Of a DNA stretch of 64,000 bases, positions 47,595-56,699 are shown piece after piece. The translations under genes and the position numbers were made by a program. Each line of letters begins with the position of its first letter. Positions within the stretch are counted from its first letter, which is position 1. Under the pieces are notes generated by a model. That model was not told the DNA's origin. It saw only the letters and a program-made list of their open reading frames with translations, and did not search any database. The stretch is taken from contig CM062210.1 in NCBI GenBank assembly GCA_031216445.1, positions 11,791,501 to 11,855,500 on the forward strand. The letters run 5' to 3'. Source of the DNA: Lateolabrax maculatus (lineage: Eukaryota > Chordata > Actinopteri > Acropomatiformes > Lateolabracidae).

Positions 47595-48184
47595 TGACAG
47601 TCAGCAGCACAACAAGTCCCTCAGGGCCACTTCAGAGCCCCAGGAACGGGGGGGCCCTCTCATCCAGTGCCTTGACCCAGTGTCCAGCTCCAGGCCAAGC
47701 AGGGGCCAACACCTGCCCTGTGTGACCCACCAAGCACTCAGCCCTCAGCCAGGCACGGTACCGCGTCAGCCAAATGCCTCGCAGAAGACATGACTGGCTC
47801 TTTTCTCTTTTCCACTTCATCCTCCATTTTTGTCCTCCACACCACGCACATAATGTCAAGCAAGGATGACTCAACAGTCGGTGTCTCTGCCTTAAAAATC
47901 TGCAAACCCTCCTCATGACCCAACTGAAAAAGAATATCTGTACAGACAAACTTAACTCTCATTTCCTTTTTCTATCTGTTTGCAAGAGTATTGTGATTTA
48001 CTGTACAATGAAGACGTGGAAAAATCATGTGAAACTTTCTGTGATTCAGTGTCCCAAAAAGAGGCTGAGCCGTGTTTTATACTGCATCATCTTTCCCACC
48101 AAATGACATGTCAAGAGGAATCTTTTCATACTTTAAGCCCCTTCAGAGCTTTTTGGGATGATTGTCCTTTTTCATACACACATA

Positions 48185-48185
<1 letters not shown>

Positions 48186-48234
<49 letters not shown>
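48186..48234. repeat. (CA)n microsatellite, ~49 bp
   Basis: Pure CA run in the presumed myrip 3' UTR. Confidence 0.95.
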
Positions 48235-48236
<2 letters not shown>

Positions 48237-48465
48237 GCTATAAGATGGTAATCCTCATTTGGGGAATCCTTATTTTTGGAATGATTGTAACACCTTTGAC
48301 ATTTTACCCACTTTAAAAATTCATGTACTTACCAGAAAATAGTGTTTAGATGTGCAAAGTATCAGGGCCATCCTTCCTGCCACTAAAATTGCAAGATGGC
48401 AATAATTGATGACAAAGCACACTTGAGAAATCTGTCATTCTTTCTAAACAGCCTAAAAAAAATAG

Positions 48466-48646
48466 TTAAAAGAATAGTTTGACATTTTGGGAAATATTTG
48501 CTTATTTGCTAAGAGTTACAGGATACGATTGATATCAACCTTATCTGTACAGTAAATATGTAGCCTGTATTTAGCAGACAGACATCAGAGTGGTTTTCTC
48601 ATGTAACTCTCAGCAAGAAAGTGAAAATTGTCCAACTATTCCTTAA
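48466..48646. mobile_element. 181-bp inverted-repeat element (MITE-like), TTAA ends
   Basis: The left end is TTAAAAGAATAGTTTGACAT; the reverse complement of the right end is TTAAGGAATAGTTGGACAAT. The interior phrase acattttgggaaatat is familiar from a very abundant teleost repeat; this copy looks internally deleted. It lies in the presumed myrip 3' UTR. Confidence 0.75.
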
Positions 48647-48784
48647 ATAAATTCCAACTGTAGTGATTTACTGGGGAAGTGCCCTCCCATTTATTTATAA
48701 AAGGAAAATAACTGCTCACTAAACACACACACTCACTACAGCCTTAATGTGGACGCTGTTGGCTTTTACACTGAAATGAGTCAA

Positions 48785-48790
48785 AATAAA
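48785..48790 (+). terminator. candidate myrip poly(A) signal AATAAA
   Basis: An AATAAA lies about 1.2 kb after the myrip stop, near the base of a TTAA-bounded element and a (CA)n run in the presumed 3' UTR. Another AATAAA at 50251-50256 is an alternative end that would bring the transcript close to the convergent prlh2 3' end. Which is used cannot be told from sequence. Confidence 0.4.
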
Positions 48791-50363
48791 GTTTGAATAA
48801 TGTCTGAATGTCAGACAAACTTAGCTCAACATACATCTCGGTATTTGACATTCAGGTTTGGTCTGACAGCCTCATGCAGCAGGCTATTCTTCAACCCAAA
48901 GTCATTTTCTTCATCTCTGTCACTTTCTTTTTGTTTACTTTCAAATGTTGTGGCCTTTTATTTGAAAAAAAGAAAAAGTATTTTCATGAGTCCCCTTCGC
49001 TGGATCATGTCTGAACTTTTGTGTTGCATTCAGAAAAATCTTGTAAAGATTTTTACATAATGAAGTCTGATGGGCTATATAACAAATGCCATGAAACCAT
49101 GATTTTGTTACAAGCAATTTATTTTTGTACTTTACTGAACGTTTTTATGCAATACCACTGAAATAGGTACTATTGCAAATTGAAGGCTTTATTCTCTCCT
49201 CAAAGGAGCCCTCCTCAGTCTGTCCTATCAGACTCTCATGTGTGGTAACTCAAAGTGCTTTCAGTGTATGCCTGCATTTACCATTTGATATTCTGCCAGT
49301 GTTGACGATGGTAAATTATACAAAACACGGGTGATAACAGGCATTTATGGAGCGGCTAGTACGATTCATGCTGTATTTGTACTCCTTAAACACTCGATTT
49401 GAGAATACTGCCTTTCATTTTTGGGTTATTTTTCTTTACTCTGTGACCACTTACATTAGTCAGAATCTCAGTTAGCCATGCATACAGTTGTCAGAGTTTT
49501 TACCCTTTCTACAGCTTAAGAGCGGAGTTGGATTTCCTGATGGACTGCTTGAACTAATAGGCGTAGTGATCTTCTGTATGAATGCTCTGCCCCTTCTATT
49601 AGTGACCTTTTCATCCCAGCATTTCACGTCTCTGATTTTGCACATTAATCCTGTACCTTTGTCAATCTTGTTCTCCAGAGGTGTTGATGTATAAAAGCAT
49701 GTTTCTGGTTCTATCAAAATTGATGTAAAATGTCCCATGAGAAGCACAGCCACAAGGGTCCAATCATCAGTGTCCTGTATTTTTCTAATGTAAAAAAAAA
49801 TATTATCTCATCAAAGAATTTGTTAATATATCTATATATATGTGTGTGTGTGCGTGTGTGTGTGTGTGTGAAAAGATGGATATGATATAGAATAATGTGT
49901 GTATTGCCCAATCATAGTTGACCGATCTTTCAGTGTTGTGTGCAAGAGGCTGTGTATAATTGTCATGACTTGTAGGGCTGGATTCACACAGGAAGTCAAC
50001 TTACTACAGTAACTGTGTCCCAGATACTCAGAAATGATGAGCTAAAAACAAATCTTTTGTTCCTGTTTAAATCCAGTATGAATGACTACAATGAGGTTCA
50101 CTGTGCACAGCTCCACAGGCGGGCCATTCACTTTTATGTGCAATCGTTTGTTGCGATCCATATGACATGTTGGGGAAAATATTAACAAGCAAAAAAATAC
50201 AGATTCTCTATGTGCCACAGTGCTCTGAGAAAAAAATGTATAATGAAATGAATAAAATTTGCAAACTTAAAGCTTTTTGTTTTGAAAGAGTGTTTGTTGT
50301 GCACCTGCAAATACAGGAAGGCTACAGGCAAAATGATGAACAGATTTAATCACAACATCCTGG

Positions 50364-50369
50364 TTTATT
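50364..50369 (-). terminator. prlh2 poly(A) signal
   Basis: AATAAA on the minus strand (TTTATT on plus) lies about 200 nt after the prlh2 stop, giving a short 3' UTR typical of neuropeptide genes. It converges with the myrip 3' region. Confidence 0.6.
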
Positions 50370-50565
50370 AATCAATATATAATGCATTTTTATGTACAGA
50401 TACATTTGGAAAGTGATTTCATCAAGGATCCTATCACCCAAGGCTTCATAACAGACACCAGAGAGAAATACAGATAAGAGCAAGAGCAAAAAGAGTATGT
50501 AGCCTCAATCAAGATAAAAAATGAAGACACTCAGAGTTTGTGGATGAAGGTAGGAGGACACGTTG

Positions 50566-50771
50566 TCATGGTAACCAATCCCTGTCCTCCCCATCCAGCA
50601 CGTTCCCGAGGTCCTCCTTGTTTCTGAGGCTGTTGAGCAGCAGCCCCAACGTCCTGACGACAGGCTCCATCCCTCGGTTGCCCAGAGCCTGCACGCTGCT
50701 GTGCCTCTTCCCGAAGCGCCCGATGGGTCTCACTCCACGCCCCACGTACCAGAATGGGTCTATCTCTGGAC
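50566..50771 (-). CDS. prlh2: prlh2 exon 3: mature RFamide and C-terminal propeptide
   Basis: The acceptor gtccag ends at 50772. The exon completes the Ser codon and encodes PEIDPFWYVGRGVRPIGRFG, Lys-Arg, then VVRTLGLLLNSLRNKEDLG and a stop. All bioactive residues except the first Ser base come from this exon. Confidence 0.95.
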
Positions 50772-51938
50772 CTGGACACCACACGACAAGTACATCAGTG
50801 GCACTAACAGTGATTATTATGACCAAAGGACCAACATTACTGACGGAAAATAGTATGATTTTATTTTTTTAATTTTAATTTTTCAGTGTTTATATAGACT
50901 CTTGTCTACATACACTGTTGTCTGTGTGACCATAAATTATTTTCTAAACTGATTTGATGTGTTAAGGTACTATGTAACAATGATTTGTTGGTCTTCCGTA
51001 TATTTAATCTTCCACTCACTCATTTAAATGAGAATAAGAGATATTCTGAAGTAACACTGACTTCTAGAACAGTACTCTTATATTCTCTTATATTAAGTCA
51101 TCCACTGTGAAAAAAGTACAATTAAAAGGAGATTAATTTACTGTATTACAGTAGGATTATAAAGTATATAGAAAATAGTACAGTGATTAAACATTCACTC
51201 TTCATCATTTGTGCAATCTAAATTAAATAATTTAAAATATATTAACATATACATTACATGTAACCGTAATGTAATCGTACCAATGAACACAGCAATAATC
51301 ATGTTTTTGTATAGTAAATTGTGACAATATAATAAAAATAGTATATTACATGATAAACTAGTGTACCACAAAATAGTGGATGAGGATATTCCTCATTTTG
51401 AGCTAATAAAGGTGTTCTTCTTCATTTTCTTTGTAAACAAATAGCTAATTCTTAAGTACTAAATGACCCCTTGAGATTCAGAAGTTTTTTTTTAATCTAC
51501 ATATTGACAACATAATACATTTCTAGAGGTAAAATCCCACAGTAAACAGTAGTAAAGAAGGATATTTTCTTAAAATCGTAGGCCTATCTTACAATAAATC
51601 CCCGTGACAATAAGGAACAACAGAAAGTAGAAGAACTCACCACAAAGAGCCACAAACAGACCATCGACAAACTGCATATGAATATGCCTCTGTCTGTCTG
51701 TCCTCTTAACCTTCAGCCTCTTATAGGTAATAAATAAGCAAACGAAACGGTAGACTAAAACCCAGGTCTTACTTCTGTTGTCGACGTTGTGAACGATGTG
51801 GAAGTCGTGCTCCACCGTGGTGCTGTGAGCGCGGCTGAGGCTGGAGGAGAGGAGGAGGAGGAGCAGCGCCAGGGCTGCGGGCAGCCAGCGGCTCGTCAGG
51901 ACGCGGAGCCCGACATCAGCCGCTCTCCCGGGCAGCAT
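50566..51938 (-). CDS. prlh2: prlh2, C-RFa / prolactin-releasing peptide precursor, 123 aa
   Basis: The precursor yields an amidated RFamide neuropeptide that acts on PrRP-type receptors. The coding parts are 51938-51773 and 50771-50566 (minus strand, GT-AG, phase 1). The start ATG at 51938-51936 is the only ATG in its exon. A Leu-rich signal peptide covers residues ~1-37 (ALALLLLLLSSSLSRA). Splicing creates a Ser codon and the mature sequence SPEIDPFWYVGRGVRPIGRF, then Gly (amide donor) and Lys-Arg (prohormone-convertase site). This 20-mer equals the Carassius RFamide known from several fishes. A 45-residue C-terminal extension without a second RFamide ends at TGA (50568-50566). I call it the C-RFa type (prlh2) because of the peptide and the myrip neighbour; some databases call this gene prlh. 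Confidence 0.94.
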
Positions 51939-51959
51939 GCTGTGGAGTCGCTCAAGGCA
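51773..51959 (-). CDS. prlh2: prlh2 exon 2: signal peptide and N-terminal propeptide
   Basis: The exon follows a pyrimidine-rich acceptor (minus strand ccccttcag) and carries 21 nt of 5' UTR before the ATG at 51938. It encodes residues 1-55 plus one base, ending in HSTTVEHDFHIVHNVDNR, before the donor gtaaga. Confidence 0.92.
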
Positions 51960-52557
51960 CTGAAGGGGACGCAGGGGGCACCGGTCAGCAAAGGCATCGC
52001 ACCGTTTACAGATCAAAAATATCTTTAATCAGAAGGATAGGCCTACTTAATACCTTTAAGTCAGGTAAATCATTGTAAATTCCGGTAAGATCATTGTACA
52101 TTCACTTTTTGGATGTCATAGGACAAACTGTACTTCCCAATGGGAACATGGAACATTATTTATAAGAGGTGAGAAAATAACAATGAAATAGGATTAAGTC
52201 ATTTAAACCTCATGACTGAGCATCAGAAGCTCTTACAGAAATATTATGATATATACTGAATTTACTAGGATTTTAAAAAACTATGATGACTATGAAAACT
52301 GTCACACTAAGTCCATAAGCGTTGTTATAGAAATTGCACAGGCTATTCTAGTCTATCAATATCATATTTTTAATTATTCAACCCATTAGTGATGTAGCAC
52401 AGTTGTACATGTCACAATAGTTCAAATAAATGGACCTGGAGTATCTATCATAAAATAGTTGCCTGAACACATAACTTTACTTGATTTAATACAGTGAATT
52501 TGTAAAAATAAGTATATAAATAAACTATTATGTGAAACCCAAACAGCATTTCCTTAC

Positions 52558-52640
52558 CCTGAACTTTGGTAGCAGGCTGAGGTCAGTTGGCGGAGGTCTG
52601 AAGTCGTTATTGTTGAGCAGGTGTGCTCCACCTTATATAT
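52558..52640 (-). promoter_or_regulatory. prlh2: prlh2 TATA promoter and probable non-coding exon 1
   Basis: On the minus strand a TATATAAGG box lies at 52640-52632. A TGACGT half-CRE lies at 52684-52679, about 40 bp upstream of the box. Transcription would start near 52610. A short ATG-free leader ends at a good donor (CAGG/gtaagg, exon end 52558), which pairs with the acceptor before 51959. The arrangement is inferred from signals only. Confidence 0.6.
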
Positions 52641-52689
52641 CCATGCTGTTCATGTGTTCGTTGGATGATGAATCAAGAACGTCAGTCAC

Positions 52690-55147
52690 ACACAGTGATC
52701 CCAGACTGCAGGATGCATCACTTCCCCTCCCCTCCCTCCCTTCCTCCCACTCTTTAAACCCCCTCATCCCTTTGAGAAAGGACGTTTGGTTTTGGAGTTT
52801 TCCTGATGTCTGTCACGCAGCAGAGCAGTCCATCAGGAAGTCAATGACATGCAGACAACTTTAAATTAGTGAACGTGGGGAGACCCACCACCTCAAGTAG
52901 GCCTGTCTGAACCGGGGTGGGCGTTTTTTGATGAGCCTTTCATCAATCAGCTTGATTGCAAGGGACAAGGCAGGACACAATCAGCTATTGCAAAAACCTC
53001 ATTGTGTTTTTGAACAGACTGTCTTGTCACTGGAAAATAAGCTTTTGGAACTTTCTTAATAATAATCAGCTCCAAATACCAAAATGATAAATGCAAACAG
53101 CTCACTGCACCTACAGTATTGTCACGCTTTCTATTCAAAGCTCACATGACAGGTTTAACATATTAAAACAATGTCTGCTCCTGACATACCACATTACAGC
53201 TTTAGTGTTGAAGTTGCAAGGATAATATTTGACAGTATGGCCAGCACTTGCCACCAGTACAAGTGCTGAGAGGTGACAGTGATGAATCACAAGCGAGAGG
53301 CTAAGACAAGGAGAACTTCGCACACTTAAATGTATTCAAGTGTAAATTCACCCTGGGGCCTAAAACGATGTGTGTAAAGGTCGTGATACCATGTGACCAT
53401 GCAGCTTAACCTTATGATAACATACAGCCAGGAGTTAAATAAATAAATTCATTCCTTACAACTACAATTTAAGTGGGGGTTTTTTTGTGACTTATTGAAG
53501 GAATACATGCTTATTCAAATACTACGAATTTTCCATGACCAGTTGTGGTACTATTGCAAAACCAACTCAATGAATTCTGCACTAAATGTAGAGCTAAAAT
53601 GATTAGTCAGTTAATCAATTTGTCAATCAACAGAAGCAATAGTTTTGATAATCAATTAGTCATTTAAATCTTTTTAAAACAACCATTTGCTGGTTTTCTG
53701 ACATTTCATAGCAATTGATTGATTGATAAAATAATCTACAGATTAATCTATAATGAAAATAAACAGTTGTAGCTCTAGGTACATGTGACTTTTTAACACA
53801 ATAGTAACAACATACATACTGTAGTGTATAACTGTGAACTAATGTACAGGCTGAAACTTATCAACAGAAGTGATTTTCCTGATGTTGGTTTCTTTGCAAT
53901 ATTTATTTTAAGTGGATTCATTTTTTCTCCATGTACAATTTCATCATCTAAAACTGTAAATATATATATATGGATGATATAATTGTCCTATCTACCGTGT
54001 GATGTAAAAGGGTGTATGTGCATGTACACAGCTCCACCCTAGGGCAGCACTATGGTTCTCCTCCACACATTAGGGCAGCCATGATTTTGTCATGGGCTGA
54101 GATCAGATGGTGTGATGCAGACACAAGCCCTGGCTGTGGGAGAGTATATGGCTGCAATAATGAGAAGAAAACTACCTGAGGATGTGTAATCATACCACAA
54201 CATGGACAAATCCTTAACTAATAAAGGTGATTTGATTTATTAGGAAGCCCTTATTTGAAAACACAGTGTGTGATTTGTCGAAGTCACAGGCAGGTGTGAA
54301 AGATTTGGTGCACATACAGAAACAGTTCAGTAATGCCTGTTTTGTGGGTAGAATATTGGCTTTTGCCATATGCATATGGTCCTTTGTCCTGGAATTATCA
54401 CTGCTCTAAAAAAACAAACACTTCTTAGGTCAGTGTTGTCCATATTTTCCCTGCGCACGATTTGTTCTTCTGTGTTACAGTGCTGCCTCTGACACATGTC
54501 TGGTTCCTCCTCTTCAAACTATAATATCGTGGTCTCATCAGCACCTGACTGAATGGTTTCATTTCGCCTGAATCATATGTGAATGGAGGCACAGCATGAA
54601 GAGACCTGCCAAACTACCTGGGTCGTAACACTTGGTGAATCACATTTTTGAGGGATGGATCTTGGATGGATCTTGCAATCTACTAGAATTCTAAGTGAAT
54701 ATTTCCTTGATATTGTGGGACACGAGAGCCCCGAGGATTGTGGTATTGATTGAGAAAACCCTGCTTGCAGAATGATTAACAGATGGAACCAGATAAGCTT
54801 TGTGGTCTAAATCATTCCCTTTACGTGCTACAGTACATTTTGTTAATTGCCTCGTAATTCTTGACCTACAGAATGTGTGGGCTGGGACATTCATTGACCA
54901 TGTTTGGTGGACCCTCTTTCTTAAAAAAGCTTCAATTGGGAAGTCAGTGGTCAGCAGGGAAATTTCTTTGAAGGTATTTAGCTTTTACCAGTTCTTCAAA
55001 TGTGAATGCTTCACAATATCAAACACACATCTCAGTGGTCACAAGGATAGAAAAGGTGGTTGGGACATAAAGATTTTATAACAGTAGATTTTTTTTTTCC
55101 ACAAACAAAGATTGCTACGAAATCATAGGTAATAAGTATTTCTTCGT
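52690..55147. other. spacer between prlh2 and the tRNA
   Basis: AT-rich with the element at 53594; no coding exon recognised. May contain distal prlh2 control sequence. Confidence 0.5.
53594..53785. mobile_element. short inverted-repeat element, AATCGATTAATCG-type
   Basis: The left end is tagagctaaaatgattagtc; the right end, reverse-complemented, is tagagctacaactgtttatt. The AT-rich body (ttgataatcaattagtcatt, cagattaatctataatgaaa) is a common teleost non-autonomous element, here internally shortened. Confidence 0.6.
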
Positions 55148-55220
55148 GACCCAGTGGCCTAATGGACAAGGCATCAGCCTCCGGAGCTGGGGATTGTGGG
55201 TTCAAGTCCCACCTGGGTTG
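55148..55220 (+). tRNA. tRNA-Arg (CCG anticodon)
   Basis: The 73-nt sequence folds as a cloverleaf. The acceptor stem GACCCAG pairs with CTGGGTT (one G-U at 1:72). The A-box is TGGCCTAATGG, the anticodon loop contains TCCGGAG with anticodon CCG, and the T-arm is GTGGG-TTCAAGT-CCCAC with a consensus B-box. It is nearly identical to the conserved vertebrate tRNA-Arg-CCG. No T-run of four or more occurs until about 94 nt downstream, so an inactive or retroposed copy is possible. Confidence 0.82.
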
Positions 55221-55554
55221 TGTGAGTCTCACCTGGATGGAAGTGGTAACACCTTCTCAGAACATGTTCTTACATGTCAAAGTATGAAGAGCACAAGGTT
55301 AACACCTGTGCTTTTCCTACTGTGACCGGTCAAATGATCTGCTGAGAAAAAGGCTTTTTTTTTATGGTAATGATGAAAATACCCTAATATACAAAAGTTT
55401 TGTGCCACAGATGACTTTGTGAAGAGCTAAACAAATAAAAACAGTGTGTGAGACCTTGCAATCCTAAATTATAGTCAGTTCACACACTGCAAGTCCTTGT
55501 AATTAATCTATTGCATCTAGTGCAATCAAATAAAAGTAGCAATGTCATTTACAG

Positions 55555-55760
55555 TGCAAAAGTACTCAAAATTTTACTTTAAGTACAAATTTTATCAGAA
55601 AAGTACTCATTATGAAGAATGGCCCCATTCATGGTATTGAATTATACAATCTACTATTATACTATTGGATTATAATTACTGACGCAAATGTAAGCAACAT
55701 TTTAGTGCTGTTGCAGGTTGAGATGGGACAAATTTTAACTGCTTCAATCTTTTTTAAAAA
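55555..55760. repeat. dispersed repeat, same family as 39720
   Basis: The phrase aaaagtactcattatgaaga, then ggattataattactgacg and gtaagcaacattttagtgct, parallel 39830-39940 in the same order and orientation. Confidence 0.6.
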
Positions 55761-56039
55761 ATCATATTTTACTTGCAGCAGAATCATCATGAAGAACAGG
55801 GAGGACATAGCTTTTTGTGTGATGCTTTGCTGCCCCTCAGTGGTAAAATATGTGGGCGCGCACACACACGTGTGGTTTGTAATTCTTAATGATTTCTGCT
55901 GCACTGCACTGCAACCGCAGGCTCAAAACATCCGCCCGAGGAACGGCACATCTGCCTTAAAAATTTAAATATTAACAAAAAAGTCAGCTGACAGAGGAGC
56001 TAATTAAAGCGACCTCCATAAATATTACACCAGCATACG

Positions 56040-56426
56040 TCATCCCACAGGCGACGCATGCGCAACACGAGGTGGACGCGCACAACAACACACCGTGTAA
56101 CCAGTGACAAACTTCTGTCAATAAGCTCGGCGGCGGAAAAAGGTTTCCCGGAGGATATTGGCCAAAAAGAAACACCTTGTCCTCCTACAAGGACTCCTTA
56201 GCGACAACGGAAGAAGAGAGAGGCGAAACCTCTGGCTTTCGGCCACACTTTCTGGAAGTCAAAACAGTTGTCGGACTCTGCGCACTTGCTTCCTGTTGTC
56301 AGTGTCAGCATCCAGCGACGGGATGTAATGTCGGAAACGTCGTGAGAGGACGCTCGGATCGAGGGGGGCAGGAGGTGAAGCGCCGGGACCCCCGTGTTCG
56401 TTTCCCTACATGAGTCTGTCGGCGGG
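56040..56426 (+). promoter_or_regulatory. sharpin: sharpin CpG-rich promoter and 5' UTR
   Basis: CpG density rises sharply from about 56040 and continues through exon 1. No TATA box is visible. A GCATGCGC motif at 56056-56063 fits an NRF-1-type site. Upstream ATGs at 56323, 56328 and 56410 would create short upstream ORFs if transcribed. The region lies head-to-head with prlh2. Confidence 0.65.
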
Positions 56427-56699
56427 ATGTCGCTGAGTTCAGGCGGCTGGACGCACAGCCCCGGGTACGCGCCGGAACAGCCCGCCGCCCTGCCCGCTCA
56501 CTACGGGGCCTCGCAGTCTCAGCCGGGCTGCCAGACCGTCCTCATGTCGGTCCGGGTGTCCGTGTGCCACTCCGGCATCCGGCCGCTGTGTCTCCCCGGG
56601 GCAGGGGACGAGCCGCTCCGCCTGCAGCTCAGCATGGACCCGGGGAAGTCCGGGGAATTCCGGCTGTCGCTCCAGGACAGCGGCACCGGCCGGAGTGTG
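56427..56699 (+). CDS. sharpin: sharpin exon 1: N-terminus and first half of PH-like domain
   Basis: 273 nt of GC-rich coding sequence, residues 1-91, ending SGTGRSV before gtgagt. It holds VRVSVCHSGIRPLCLPG and LQLSMDPGKSGEFRLSLQD, matching human AVHAAVRPL and LQLSADPERPGRFRLEL. Confidence 0.95.

Larger units (their letters stand above)
47595..50343 (+). other. myrip 3' UTR and convergent spacer
   Basis: Non-coding by inspection: a (CA)n run, a TTAA element, poly(A) candidates and a (TG)n near 49840. It ends at the prlh2 poly(A) region on the opposite strand. Confidence 0.6.

Noticed and set aside
50540..50872. 110-codon plus-strand ORF opposite prlh2 exon 3
   Set aside because: Antisense shadow of the prlh2 coding exon.
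55032..55232. Minus-strand ORF containing RWDLNPQSPAPEADALSI
   Set aside because: It is the antisense translation of the tRNA-Arg gene, a well-known source of spurious protein predictions.
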